A DNA stretch of 44,755 bases from positions 1 to 44,755 of IMG/VR virus record IMGVR_UViG_3300009610_000043; one strand, 5' to 3'. The translations under genes were made by a program, and so were the position numbers. Shown here piece after piece: positions 32,301 through 39,313 of this stretch (the stretch's first letter is position 1; every line of letters begins with the position of its first letter). The notes under the pieces were generated by a model, which worked only from the letters and a program-made list of their open reading frames with translations, did no database searches and was not told the origin of the DNA. The stretch comes from a virus.

Positions 32301-34367
32301 TTGTTGCTTGTAAGCATTTCTCTTATCGCTATCGCTAAGGCGATGCAAATGATGGGAGGATTGTCTTGGAGCGAGATCGGTAAGGGGCTTGCCACGATGG
32401 CAGGAGCTTTGCTTATTCTTGCTGCTGCAACCATGGCGATGTCTGGTTCTATTGTTGGATCTATTGCTATTGGCATTGCTGCAGCTTCTCTATTACTTCT
32501 GGCCGAGGTGCTCGAGGCATTCTCTGGTATGAGCTGGGGAGATCTTATTCACGGCTTGGTTGGTATTGCTGCGATTCTAGGCGTGCTTGCTGCCGCAGCG
32601 TTGTTGCTCCAACCAGCGATCGGCCCGATGATGCTACTTGGCGCAGCTCTTGTTCTAATTGGCGCAGGGTTCGCTTTGTTTGGTTTTGGTGCGCAAATGG
32701 TTGCCACCGCATTCGAGAAGTTGGCAGAAGCAGGTGCAGAAGGTTCCGAAGCCCTTGTTGCATCTTTGGAAGCAATTGGTAAAGCTCTTCCAGCGCTTGC
32801 TACTGGGCTTGCCGAAGGTCTTATTGAATTCATAACGGTTATTGCTGAATTTGCTCCCGTTCTGGTTAAGGCTTTGGTTGAGATTCTTCAGCATCTCCTT
32901 GAGGGTCTTGCGAAGCTTATTCCAGAAGTTGTGAATGTAATCAGCGTGCTTATCACCGAGCTTCTTAATTTGATCACGGAGAAATATCCAGAATTCGTTG
33001 AAGCTGGCATAAGTCTTCTTATGTCGCTTCTTCAAGGTATTCGAGATCATATTGGTGAAGTTGTAACTCTGGTTGGCGAAATCATTGTTGAATTCCTTGA
33101 CGCGTTGTCAGTGGAAGTTCCAAGAATCATTGATTCGGTCGCTAATCTGATTATTCAGGTCTTCGAAGGTGCTGCTTTCGCAGCAGGCGAAGTTGCTGCC
33201 ACAATGATGTTTGGCGTTGCGATTAAGTTCATCGAAGGCTTTATGAGCGGCCTTTCAAACGCGCTTCCCGGCCCAATGTCTTGGTTCATGGAATTGGCTG
33301 GTAAGGTTCTTGGCTGGATCGGTAATGTTGCCAAAACACTTTGGGAAAAGGGGATCGATTTCATTGCCGGTCTTCTTGGTGGAATCATCAACAAAGCTGA
33401 GTCCGTTATTTCTTGGTTCAAAGAATTGGCTGGTAAGGTTCTTGGCTGGATCGGTAGCGTCGCAAGTACTCTGACCAATAAGGGTATTGATTTCATTAAG
33501 GGCCTACTTGATGGTATCAACCAGAAGATTACTTCTGTAACTTCATTCTTCACTGGCCTTGCTAGTGCTGTTATGGGCTGGGTTGGTAACGTAGCCAAGA
33601 CGTTGTTCACTAAGGGTCTTGGACTTATCACTGGGCTTTGGGACGGTATCAAAGACAAGTGGGGCGATGTTACTGGCTGGTTGGGTGGACTTGCCGGTAA
33701 AGTTCTGGGTGCAGTTGGTAATCTTGCAAATACTTTGTACAACATTGGTAAAGACATTATCAATGGTTTGTGGAACGGTATGAAAGCGGTTTGGGAGAGT
33801 GTTAGTAGTTGGCTCGGTGGAATTGGCAACGCAATTGCTGGCCTTAAGGGTCCGCCTAAGAAGGATAAGGTTATCCTTGTTAACAACGGCATGCTCATCA
33901 TGCAGGGCCTTCAAAGAGGTATGGAAGACGAATGGGATCACGTTGCAAGATGGCTGAGCACAGTTGATCCTGCTTCCGAAATGGATAATACCATGGGTGA
34001 TCGTATGGCTAATGTTCTTAATGCTGCCATTTCGACAATGATTGATCAACTTGAAACCATGAGTGACTTTAACCCAGTCATCACTCCAGTTTTGGACTTG
34101 ACTCGGCTGGCTGAGGACGCTAAGCAAATCGGTAGTTATATTCAGGCTTCTGAGAAGCTGTCGCCGTCGTATTCATACACTCAGGCACGTACCATTGCTT
34201 CCAGTTCTACTGAGCAAGAAGATACTGCCATCAAGGCTCCTGCTGGTTCTGGTGAAGTGAAATTCGAGCAGCATATTTATTCTCCGACGCAATTGTCAAC
34301 GAGTGATATATATAAGAATACTCGTAATCAAATCACTATGGCTAAAGAGGAGCTGAGTATTCCATGA
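29379..34367 (+). CDS. tape measure protein
   Basis: This is the longest gene within the window, 1662 residues, starting inside the end of the gp10-like gene. Residues 1-350 contain the tape-measure domain (QNMTSIQTILSNTKQDG, NRIGT-like FTAAGVDLDTS, SGSSADQASSAMYQLSQA). Residues about 460-680 are helical coiled coils. About 790-1110 hold roughly five hydrophobic repeats of about 65 residues (WGEMGKGFAAIAGGLLIIAGAMQ type). About 1300-1500 hold four repeats of about 44 residues (ELAGKVLGWIGNVAKTL type), with DNA identical over 34 bases between 33291 and 33423. It sets tail length and helps DNA cross the membrane. Tail length inferred from the family rule would be long. Confidence 0.95.
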   Translation: MASVDDRIVRMEFDNASFERKIGSTITSLGQLEKALKFDAAKQGFSEISSMADKFHLTGMGSAIDGISTKFLALSTIAITALSNIVNKAIDTGLQLAKHLSLDQVISGFKEYEQNMTSIQTILSNTKQDGTNLEDVNGALGTLNEYADKTIYNFGQMTRNIGTFTAAGVDLDTSVQSIKGISNLAAMSGSSADQASSAMYQLSQAVATGSLKLMDWNSVVNAGMGGEVFQKALFETGKAMGTIADVPMGQSFQEWTDSGHSFRESLQEGWVTADVLTTTLQGFTGEMTEAQLTAIGYTQEQAAEIIALGQTGVEAATKVRTLTGLIETTKEAIGSGWSESFKIVFGNFEEATQLFSGASGIIGHIVKTNADARNELLQGWSDLGGRTLLFESIQTALFNLYDIIKPIKEAFHDIFPPLTAERLFEMTQRFSEFAAALKPSGETVEKLKDIFRGLFGALEIGWEIVKEGAKFIGELFTSITGAGSGQFTTFLANIGNFLTELNEKLVAGGGIKQFFVDLKEKITEFFSAASAWVQESGIIPFFIDLKDNLVIFFQEAQRFIDESGIKDFFEDLKDAIKDPAEFVDDLKNNLIELFDNFKPDILEKAGGAFERVGQRFETLKGIFKKAKELWEPFSDALSKVAEVLDDTWEAIKRWFEELGDKIAAVMGPGDFDAAVDAINVGLLGAIAGLIAKFMSDGFNFDIGSGLFDKIGKSFEELTGVLTAMQSSIKADALLKIAGAIALLTASVVVLSLIDSAALTKSLTAMAIGFGQLMASFAILTKMSAGPKSAASLSLLAGGMLLLSGAILILALAAESLSDMDWGELAKGLTGVLALMTIMTGAAVILSQNTGGLVKAGLGMIGIAVALAILAGAMKIFATMSWEDMGKGFTAVAGGLLVIAGALQLMPNGASMALQGVGLMLVATSMAILAGVVKIFADMEWGEMGKGFAAIAGGLLIIAGAMQLMPPTMPLIGAGLLLVSISLIAIAKAMQMMGGLSWSEIGKGLATMAGALLILAAATMAMSGSIVGSIAIGIAAASLLLLAEVLEAFSGMSWGDLIHGLVGIAAILGVLAAAALLLQPAIGPMMLLGAALVLIGAGFALFGFGAQMVATAFEKLAEAGAEGSEALVASLEAIGKALPALATGLAEGLIEFITVIAEFAPVLVKALVEILQHLLEGLAKLIPEVVNVISVLITELLNLITEKYPEFVEAGISLLMSLLQGIRDHIGEVVTLVGEIIVEFLDALSVEVPRIIDSVANLIIQVFEGAAFAAGEVAATMMFGVAIKFIEGFMSGLSNALPGPMSWFMELAGKVLGWIGNVAKTLWEKGIDFIAGLLGGIINKAESVISWFKELAGKVLGWIGSVASTLTNKGIDFIKGLLDGINQKITSVTSFFTGLASAVMGWVGNVAKTLFTKGLGLITGLWDGIKDKWGDVTGWLGGLAGKVLGAVGNLANTLYNIGKDIINGLWNGMKAVWESVSSWLGGIGNAIAGLKGPPKKDKVILVNNGMLIMQGLQRGMEDEWDHVARWLSTVDPASEMDNTMGDRMANVLNAAISTMIDQLETMSDFNPVITPVLDLTRLAEDAKQIGSYIQASEKLSPSYSYTQARTIASSSTEQEDTAIKAPAGSGEVKFEQHIYSPTQLSTSDIYKNTRNQITMAKEELSIP

Positions 34368-35221
34368 GAGTTACCAACGTAGCATTATATTCTGGTACTA
34401 GTCCAGCAGCTGTTGAAGCTATTACATTTAGCCTAAGAGATTCGGATCCATCAGCTCAATACATGATTAGAACCATGATTGGTTTGGATGGAGAAGAACT
34501 GATTCCACGATTTTATGGATTTAGTTTGACAACCAAACAAAAGTTTTATGATTTCGGAATGAAGGCAAGAGAGATCGTTATTCGAATCGTCTTGAACCCA
34601 CGATTCAATTTGGATGAATCATATTCTGATGTTCGAGATACTCTCTATAGAGCTATTTCCTCTGTAAGAACTGGTGTAGTTGCATTACATTTCAATTCTG
34701 GTGGGGCAACCGTAGCGAGAATCTTCGGTTTCATTACGAAGTTCGAAGTTGCGCACTTTAGTCCACTTCCTGAGGTTCAACTCACCATTCGATGCGACGA
34801 TCCAATGCTCCGTGCTATCAACCCTGTGCGTTATGTTACCGCAGATCTTAAGACAACTAATCCGATTATCATCGCTGATAGTTTGTCAACAGCTCCTCAT
34901 GGGTTCCAAATGGAACTGACATTCAAAGTTAATGCGCCTTCGTTTACTGTTCAGGACGCATCGCTTCAACCCGAATGGCAGTTCAAGGTTATTCCTAGCG
35001 GTGGCTTTCTGAACGGTGATATTCTGAGATTCTCGAGTGACTATCTTAACAAATATTTGTTTATTAGTCGAGGCGCATCAACAATCTATCTAGTTGATAA
35101 GATTCAGCCAGAATCTGTTTGGCCAATTATCTTCCCAGGAACTACGTCATTCCACTTTGTGGACATTGCTAGTTTTAACTGGAACAAGATCGAATATTAC
35201 GCTGCCTATTGGGGGGTGTAA
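34364..35221 (+). CDS. distal tail protein
   Basis: The 285-residue protein starts in an ATGA overlap with the tape measure. It opens MRVTNVALYSGTSPAAVEAITFSLRDSD and continues beta-rich, with YDFGMKAREIVIRIVLNPRF and QLTIRCDDPMLRAINP. This fits the Dit/ORF17-like siphovirus distal tail proteins, which form the hexameric hub connecting tube and baseplate. It lies between the tape measure and the Gp37-like protein, the typical place. Confidence 0.87.
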   Translation: MRVTNVALYSGTSPAAVEAITFSLRDSDPSAQYMIRTMIGLDGEELIPRFYGFSLTTKQKFYDFGMKAREIVIRIVLNPRFNLDESYSDVRDTLYRAISSVRTGVVALHFNSGGATVARIFGFITKFEVAHFSPLPEVQLTIRCDDPMLRAINPVRYVTADLKTTNPIIIADSLSTAPHGFQMELTFKVNAPSFTVQDASLQPEWQFKVIPSGGFLNGDILRFSSDYLNKYLFISRGASTIYLVDKIQPESVWPIIFPGTTSFHFVDIASFNWNKIEYYAAYWGV

Positions 35222-35222
35222 G

Positions 35223-36335
35223 ATGGAACTCTTTAAATTTGTAACCGCTAATCCGTATATCACGATTTTCACTGAAGGCCGAATGATTATTGGCGCTACA
35301 AGTATTATGTGGGCAGAACGATATCGTGATGCTGGAGAATTTGAAATTGTAGCACCATTGAGTTCTGGTTTAAAAGATTTTCTTCCGATTGGGACATTCA
35401 TTTCGCATATCGATACTTATGAAATAATGGTTGTAGAGAATCAGGAAATCAAAGAAGAAAACGCTGAAGATCCTACAATTACAATCACTGGAAGATCTCT
35501 CGATAGTTATCTTGAAAATCGCATCGTTGGAATGAGTTTGGCCAGAGCATCTAATCTTATCCAAGAGTATCCTCTTGCTGCGATGTACAGCTGGAATCAA
35601 ATTGTCAACGTCATCAATGATCACATTCAGGGGTTGGCATATTCTGACGATAACATCGTTAATGTGGTTGCTGTAACTACCGTTACATATCCTCCTGGAA
35701 CAAATGAAGCTAGAACATTCAAGCATGTCGATCTTTACAAGACGGTTCTGGAACTTCTTTCTGTTGATGATCTAGGCATCAAGTCTGTTCGTATGAATAC
35801 GTTTGGCGCTCCTGATAGCAGTCCTATACAGACTCAATTGGTCGTTCATAGAGGTGTAGATCGGTCAAAGACTGTTATATTCTCTTGGAAGTCAGGAGAC
35901 ATTCAAGGCGCTGATTATTTGTGGAGCGACAAGAAGATGAAGAACTCCGCATTGGTTATGGGACGATATGTCAACACTGTTGTGGATACTCCAGGTATGA
36001 ACTGGGCTAATCGTCGTTCGATGCTTGTAACGGCTGATGATATTGATGGACACTTGGACACGGTTCCGACTGGCACAGCATTGACTGATATCGTAGCCAA
36101 AATGCAGGTGAGAGGTAGAGAAGCTCTCAAAAACCAAAATCGAGTAACTATTACAAGATCTGATCTAGCTAATATCTCAAAGTATCAGTATCGAAAGGAT
36201 TTTCAAGTCGGTGACTTGATCATGCTTGACGGTAACTTCGGTCAGATCGGTGTTATGCGAATTATCGAATACGTAGAGATTCAAGACGAAAATGGAGAGA
36301 CCGGTCACCCAACGTTGGCCGTAGTAGGAGAATAA
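35223..36335 (+). CDS. ReqiPepy6 Gp37-like baseplate hub protein
   Basis: ATG 35223 after GGGGGGTGTAAG; 370 residues. Segments ITIFTEGRMIIGATSIMWAERYRDAGEFEIVAPL, IMVVENQEIKEE, ITITGRSLDSYLENRIV and the C-terminal FQVGDLIMLDGNFG are typical of the Siphovirus ReqiPepy6 Gp37-like family, first named from a Rhodococcus phage. These proteins form the central hub of the tail tip. No lytic domain is visible in this copy. The stop overlaps the start of the next gene (TAATG), so that membrane protein is read with the late operon. Confidence 0.93.
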   Translation: MELFKFVTANPYITIFTEGRMIIGATSIMWAERYRDAGEFEIVAPLSSGLKDFLPIGTFISHIDTYEIMVVENQEIKEENAEDPTITITGRSLDSYLENRIVGMSLARASNLIQEYPLAAMYSWNQIVNVINDHIQGLAYSDDNIVNVVAVTTVTYPPGTNEARTFKHVDLYKTVLELLSVDDLGIKSVRMNTFGAPDSSPIQTQLVVHRGVDRSKTVIFSWKSGDIQGADYLWSDKKMKNSALVMGRYVNTVVDTPGMNWANRRSMLVTADDIDGHLDTVPTGTALTDIVAKMQVRGREALKNQNRVTITRSDLANISKYQYRKDFQVGDLIMLDGNFGQIGVMRIIEYVEIQDENGETGHPTLAVVGE

Positions 36336-36577
36336 TGGACGATTTTGTTTGGATATTGGCTATATGTATTCTTACGGTGATTTTAGTATGGCAGTTTCTC
36401 GTAGCTAGGCATAATCGAAAAAGTTACGGCCAAATCGTAATCACAGAAGCAATAGATGGAAAGAAGACGTTTTCCTTGGAGATAGATAAGAATCCTGACG
36501 AGATTGCGAGTATGGGTTTTATCACATTCAAGGTGACAAAAGAGACACCAGAGGATCTTGACGATCTCGCAAACTAA
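36335..36577 (+). CDS. membrane-anchored conserved phage protein
   Basis: The protein has 80 residues, with the start overlapping the hub gene stop (TAATG). An N-terminal helix (FVWILAICILTVILVWQFLV, about 4-23) anchors it; a soluble part follows, SYGQIVITEAIDGKKTFSLEIDKNPDEI, then FKVTKETPEDL. I recognise the soluble pattern (GQIVITE..DGKK.FSLE.DKNP) from many phages of Gram-positive hosts, where the gene also follows the tail genes. Function unknown. It opens the membrane-protein island and is the only member tied directly to the late operon. Confidence 0.85.
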   Translation: MDDFVWILAICILTVILVWQFLVARHNRKSYGQIVITEAIDGKKTFSLEIDKNPDEIASMGFITFKVTKETPEDLDDLAN

Positions 36578-36592
36578 ACATCGCTTATAATG
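36566..36592 (+). promoter_or_regulatory. promoter element copy 4
   Basis: CTCGCA at 36566-36571 (one mismatch to TTCGCA), 14 bases, TATAAT at 36586-36591 and G. It lies over the end of the 36335 gene and serves the gene at 36612. Confidence 0.7.
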
Positions 36593-36611
36593 AGACTACG
36601 AAAGGATTAGA

Positions 36612-36908
36612 ATGAGGCGATTTCTTGTGAGAAAGCCAACAGTTCTGGATGAGCCCATTGAAAAGGTTCTGACTGGGATGAACATGTATAGCCCGGAGGA
36701 TCCAGAGTATTTGACGTTGATGAATCATCTTGAACGGCTGAATCGAATGAAGGCGGAAAATCGCCAGACTCGAGTTAGCCCGGATACGATGGCAATCGTC
36801 GTCGGCAACATTCTGGGGATTCTGGTTATCGTGGCATACGAGCAGAAGCACGTCATGGTATCGAAGGGATTGGGGTTTGTAATCAAGGCTAAGGAGCCTA
36901 GAAGCTGA
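36612..36908 (+). CDS. conserved phage membrane-associated protein
   Basis: The 98-residue protein has an ATG behind GAAAGGATTAG. A soluble first half (PIEKVLTGMNMYSPEDPEYLTLMNHLERLNRMKAE) is followed by RVSPDTMAIVVGNILGILVIVAYEQKHVMVSKGLGFVI, which contains one membrane helix (about 62-78). The pair 'EKVL-MYSPDS-EY-HLERL' and 'VSPDT-AIV-GN-LGILIIVAYE' is a pattern I know from many phages; the role is unknown. It is expressed from promoter copy 4 and ended by the terminator at 36939. Confidence 0.87.
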   Translation: MRRFLVRKPTVLDEPIEKVLTGMNMYSPEDPEYLTLMNHLERLNRMKAENRQTRVSPDTMAIVVGNILGILVIVAYEQKHVMVSKGLGFVIKAKEPRS

Positions 36909-37151
36909 CCCAGATGTAGCGAAGAGCGTAGAGGCTGTGTAGAAATACATGGTTTCTACGTTTTTCGCTATATTTACATCGATTGTAATTTTTTCTAGCC
37001 TCTGTGTGGCGTTCTAAGCCACGAAAAAGGTTCGGTTGGTATGCCGGGTGCGGAAAATACGATTGCACGTCTCAGAACGGACTACAGAGGCCTCTCAGCG
37101 ATTTTGGCTGTTTTTGGTGTAAAAATTCCCGGGGGGAAGTTTCTGGGTGGG
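36909..37151 (+). ncRNA. structured non-coding region with competing helices
   Basis: No credible gene lies here. It begins with the terminator at 36939, enclosed by GATGTAGCGAA (36913-36923) against TTCGCTA (36964-36970) and a following TTTACATC. AGAGGCT (36930-36936) can pair with AGCCTCT (36997-37003), which can also pair with AGAGGC inside the palindrome 37086-37095. A GTGGC/GCCAC hairpin (37006-37022) follows. Several folds exclude each other, which suggests a small RNA or an attenuator. A G-rich stretch (CCCGGGGGG) ends it before promoter copy 5. Confidence 0.45.
36939..36965 (+). terminator. intrinsic terminator
   Basis: GTAGAAA (36939-36945) pairs with TTTCTAC (36953-36959) around a 7-base loop, then G and five T. 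It ends the transcript from promoter copy 4. Confidence 0.8.
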
Positions 37152-37178
37152 TTCGCAATATAAACAACGCTTATAATG
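37152..37178 (+). promoter_or_regulatory. promoter element copy 5
   Basis: TTCGCA 37152-37157, 14-base spacer with ATATAAACAACGCT, TATAAT 37172-37177, G. It is nearly identical to copy 2 and sits 26 bases before the start of the 69-residue gene. Confidence 0.78.
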
Positions 37179-37202
37179 GAACTATATTATAAGGAGTGAA
37201 GA

Positions 37203-37412
37203 ATGTTAAATCGCACACTTCGCGTGGATCTAGTGAAAAAGAATGAGTCGCATCAGGTTGATAAAAACCAAGATGATACCGACTTCGCCGACAAGGCCAC
37301 AATCGTGGGAATTGTTGTTGAAGGAGCTATCAAAAGGGTTGGCATCGCCGTGTGTGCGTACGTCGTCTTGGACACCATCCGCCGAGTCGCGGTTGCGTCA
37401 GCATCAAACTGA
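37203..37412 (+). CDS. small membrane protein
   Basis: The 69-residue protein has an ATG behind AAGGAGTGAAG. A polar N-terminus (NRTLRVDLVKKNESHQVDKNQDD) leads to ADKATIVGIVVEGAIKRVGIAVCAYVVLDTIRRVAVASA, with one membrane helix in the second half and positive charges around it. It is followed by a hairpin at 37420. It is another member of the island's set of small one-helix proteins; no named family. Confidence 0.78.
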   Translation: MLNRTLRVDLVKKNESHQVDKNQDDTDFADKATIVGIVVEGAIKRVGIAVCAYVVLDTIRRVAVASASN

Positions 37413-37419
37413 TATAACC

Positions 37420-37449
37420 AAAGGAGAGCTAGCAATGGCTTTCCTTTTT
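37420..37449 (+). terminator. hairpin with T-run, overlapping a ribosome site
   Basis: AAAGGAGAGC (37420-37429) pairs with GCTTTCCTTT (37438-37447) over 10 bp with one G-T and an 8-base loop, followed by TT. The 5' arm is a perfect ribosome site placed before ATG 37435, which opens only an 8-codon frame. It could be a terminator or a leader-peptide switch. Confidence 0.55.
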
Positions 37450-37461
37450 CTAAGGATCTAA
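37435..37461 (+). CDS. possible 8-codon leader peptide
   Basis: ATG 37435 lies 5 bases after AAAGGAGAGC and encodes only MAFLFLRI before TAA at 37459-37461. The next gene starts two bases later and has no other strong ribosome site except AAGGA inside this frame. Translation of the leader would melt the hairpin at 37420 and could supply ribosomes to the gene at 37463. Speculative. Confidence 0.35.
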   Translation: MAFLFLRI

Positions 37462-37462
37462 T

Positions 37463-37597
37463 ATGAGTGAAGGCGCGAGACTGCTTATTTTTACGATACT
37501 CGCTGGATTTATAATCGTTGATGTTGTGATTGAAATTGTCAGAATCCTAGTTCGCAAAAAAAACAAGGATTATAATGAGAGGAAGACGAGGCACTAG
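37463..37597 (+). CDS. 44-residue single-pass membrane protein
   Basis: ATG 37463 follows TAAGGATCTAAT. MSEGARLLIFTILAGFIIVDVVIEIVRILV is one hydrophobic helix with a few charges, followed by a basic tail (RKKNKDYNERKTRH). Promoter copy 6 lies inside its coding sequence. It is too short for family recognition and is supported by position and hydrophobic pattern. Confidence 0.6.
   Translation: MSEGARLLIFTILAGFIIVDVVIEIVRILVRKKNKDYNERKTRH
37551..37577 (+). promoter_or_regulatory. promoter element copy 6
   Basis: TTCGCA 37551-37556, 14 bases (AAAAAAACAAGGAT), TATAAT 37571-37576 and G. It overlaps the end of the 37463 gene and serves 37685 onward. Confidence 0.72.
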
Positions 37598-37684
37598 CTT
37601 TGTTGGTGAAAGACCCATATATCTAGTGTGGAAGCAAAATCCATGCACCGTCTACTTCTCATTTTACTTTTCACTGGAGGACCA

Positions 37685-37945
37685 ATGGCCGGGAAAGATC
37701 CCGTAAGTAATATGCTGTCAAACACTGACGACCCCATGGTTTGGGCCGAGGAGTTCTGTCGGTTGTTTCACGGTAAGATTGTTACAATGATTGAAAGCAG
37801 GGAAGAAGTAGATCCAGGTCTCATGGTCGGTTGGTTCGCCAATGCTATGATGGTAGGCGTTAATCATTATGAACGAAGAAAGCTTCAGGCTAAAGATGAA
37901 TTATCAAATATTTTTGAAGGAGACGCCAGTGTCGACCCGTCGTAA
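37685..37945 (+). CDS. conserved small phage protein
   Basis: I use ATG 37685, 5 bases after GGAGG (ACTGGAGGACCAATG), rather than GTG 37628; 86 residues. It contains DDPMVWAEEFCRLFHGKIV, then EVDPGLMVGWFANAMMVGVNHYE and a charged end. The WAEEFCR and GLM-GWFANA pattern recurs in phages of Gram-positive bacteria in the same context; the function is unknown. It is probably soluble with an amphipathic helix. The 3' end overlaps the next start. Confidence 0.83.
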   Translation: MAGKDPVSNMLSNTDDPMVWAEEFCRLFHGKIVTMIESREEVDPGLMVGWFANAMMVGVNHYERRKLQAKDELSNIFEGDASVDPS

Positions 37946-38045
37946 GTACGGGTTTTGGAAATTTCTCGGAGATGTGTTTCTGACATGTCTTACGGGAGGA
38001 TTCTGGTTGATTTGGATTTTCGTTAGGGAGATGCGAAATCGATGA
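37929..38045 (+). CDS. 38-residue conserved membrane protein
   Basis: The GTG start lies 6 bases after GAAGGAGA, inside the end of the previous gene, and the stop overlaps the next start (ATGA). The sequence begins STRRKYGFWKFLGDVFLTC and continues LTGGFWLIWIFVREMRNR: a basic start, two short hydrophobic stretches with GG, and a basic end. The pattern YGFW...GD.FLT..TGG.WLIW.F.REMR is one I know from other phages. Coupled at both ends, it is probably made in fixed ratio with the DUF6353-like protein that follows. Confidence 0.75.
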   Translation: MSTRRKYGFWKFLGDVFLTCLTGGFWLIWIFVREMRNR

Positions 38046-38797
38046 GTAAATTGTCTCGATTCAGTGGAACCGTTCTAAGGAACATAAAAGCTAATTCGCC
38101 CGTTATCTTGTCTGTTGCCGCTGGAGTTGGGACAATCGCTACCGCTTTGTTGGTAGGAAAAGCATCCTTTGAGGCAGCTAATGCTATTAGAGATCATGAA
38201 GAGCAGAATGCTCCAGCTATTAATCCGAAAGAACGGCTAAAGGATAGAACTAAACTTGTCTGGAAATTCTATATTCCACCGGCAATTTCGACCGTTTCTA
38301 CTATCATGTGTGTTGCTGGGGCTAATCGAGTGGGAGCTCAAAAAACCTTTGCCGCTAACGCTGCACTCTCTGTCATCGAACGAGCATATTCTGATTATAG
38401 AGAAAAAACGGTTGAAGAGCTTGGTCCACGTAAAGATCAATCCATTCGAGATAAGGTTGTTGCTGACCAAATAGCTAAAACGCCATCTCCATCTCAAGAT
38501 ATTCTGGTGACCGGTCCAGGAAACATTTTGTGTTGTGAGATGTTCACTATGCGATATTTCGCAAGTGATATGGAGAAGTTGAGAAAGGCTCAGAACGAAC
38601 TCAATTCTAAATTATTGAAACATGATTATGCTACATTCGATGATTTCTATTATATTATCGGATTGCAGCCAACCACAACTTCAGGAAATCTTGGATGGAC
38701 GTCAGATAAATTGATGGAGCTTGAATTCTCCACAGCATTGTCAGATGACGGCCGTCCATGCATCACGTTCACGTACAATTACACCAAAACACTATAA
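38042..38797 (+). CDS. DUF6353-like membrane protein, paralogue 1
   Basis: The protein has 251 residues; ATGA overlap start. The N-terminus has NSPVILSVAAGVGTIATALLVGKASFEAANAI (TM1, about 18-42), then a charged loop, KFYIPPAISTVSTIMCVAGANRVGAQKTFAANAALSVIERAYSDYRE (TM2 about 76-96 and a long helix), a soluble middle and a C-terminal domain (FDDFYYIIGLQPTTTSGNLGWTSD). The layout matches the phage family I know as DUF6353. Paralogue 2 at 40495 has the same order of parts. Function unknown; membrane location is visible in the sequence. Confidence 0.85.
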   Translation: MSKLSRFSGTVLRNIKANSPVILSVAAGVGTIATALLVGKASFEAANAIRDHEEQNAPAINPKERLKDRTKLVWKFYIPPAISTVSTIMCVAGANRVGAQKTFAANAALSVIERAYSDYREKTVEELGPRKDQSIRDKVVADQIAKTPSPSQDILVTGPGNILCCEMFTMRYFASDMEKLRKAQNELNSKLLKHDYATFDDFYYIIGLQPTTTSGNLGWTSDKLMELEFSTALSDDGRPCITFTYNYTKTL

Positions 38798-38809
38798 AGG
38801 ATATCTAAA

Positions 38810-38896
38810 ATGGACAACAAGTACAAGTACAGCATCATTCTTCTCATCATCCTCATTCTCACTGTCGGTGGGGTCGTTTGGAACAACAAGGACTGA
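38810..38896 (+). CDS. 28-residue single-helix protein
   Basis: ATG 38810 follows AAAGGATATCTAAA. MDNKYKYSIILLIILILTVGGVVWNNKD is one near-perfect hydrophobic helix flanked by polar ends. Good ribosome site and tight spacing to the DUF6353-like gene. No family recognised. Confidence 0.62.
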   Translation: MDNKYKYSIILLIILILTVGGVVWNNKD

Positions 38897-38901
38897 TCGC
38901 A

Positions 38902-39036
38902 ATGGACAAGTTTGATAGGACTGATATTGTAATCGCTAGTTTAATCGTAGGGTATGCTATCGGATCGCTTGTTACTCAGCGTCGAACACTAACTTTGTTG
39001 AAATTGGCTAAAATGGCTTCGGATATCGAAAAGTAG
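38902..39036 (+). CDS. 44-residue membrane protein
   Basis: The ATG follows the previous stop by 5 bases. MDKFDRTDIVIASLIVGYAIGSLVTQRRT contains a short glycine-zipper-like hydrophobic segment (IVIASLIVGYAIGSLV), then a basic helical tail with LLKLAKMASDIEK. No separate strong ribosome site; coupling to the 28-residue gene is likely. Family unknown. Confidence 0.62.
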   Translation: MDKFDRTDIVIASLIVGYAIGSLVTQRRTLTLLKLAKMASDIEK

Positions 39037-39039
39037 AGG

Positions 39040-39066
39040 TTCGCAGAAAAAACATGCGTTATAATG
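39040..39066 (+). promoter_or_regulatory. promoter element copy 7
   Basis: TTCGCA 39040-39045, 14 bases (GAAAAAACATGCGT), TATAAT 39060-39065 and G. It drives the 54-residue gene, which is closed by a strong terminator at 39266. Confidence 0.75.
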
Positions 39067-39091
39067 AGAGAATTACTAAAGGAGAAATATC

Positions 39092-39256
39092 ATGATCGAA
39101 GCTATGACAAATAGCGACAGTTCGTTGCCGATGAAGCATCAGATTTCCAAGCTCGTTCTCGGCACACTTGCCGGGTTCGCTGCTGGAAAGCTGACTGAAA
39201 AGGCTTACGACGCCGCACTTGCTTGCTATAAGAACAGGAAGATGATCGTAAAGTGA
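39092..39256 (+). CDS. 54-residue glycine-zipper-like membrane protein
   Basis: ATG 39092 behind AAAGGAGAAATATC. After a polar start (MIEAMTNSDSSLPMKHQ) comes ISKLVLGTLAGFAAGKLTEKAYDAALACY, with spaced Gly/Ala typical of helix packing, then a basic end. Placed alone between promoter copy 7 and a strong terminator, it resembles the promoter/gene/terminator cassette at 5132-5418. Confidence 0.75.
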   Translation: MIEAMTNSDSSLPMKHQISKLVLGTLAGFAAGKLTEKAYDAALACYKNRKMIVK

Positions 39257-39265
39257 TCAATCACA

Positions 39266-39295
39266 GGGAGAGCCTACATGGGTTCTCCCTTTTTT
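39266..39295 (+). terminator. strong intrinsic terminator
   Basis: GGGAGAGCC pairs with GGGTTCTCCC (6 bp GGGAGA/TCTCCC plus inner pairs) around a short loop, then six T. It ends the unit from promoter copy 7. Confidence 0.88.
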
Positions 39296-39313
39296 CAATT
39301 AGAAAGGTAAAGA

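Noticed and set aside
33155-33901. A 248-residue minus-strand frame inside the tape measure
   Set aside because: Its proline/leucine-rich repetition mirrors the tape-measure repeats; antisense shadow.
37004-37192. A 62-residue frame starting with GTG
   Set aside because: No ribosome site, it runs through promoter copy 5 and a structured region, and its residues look random (W/C-rich). Better explained as non-coding.
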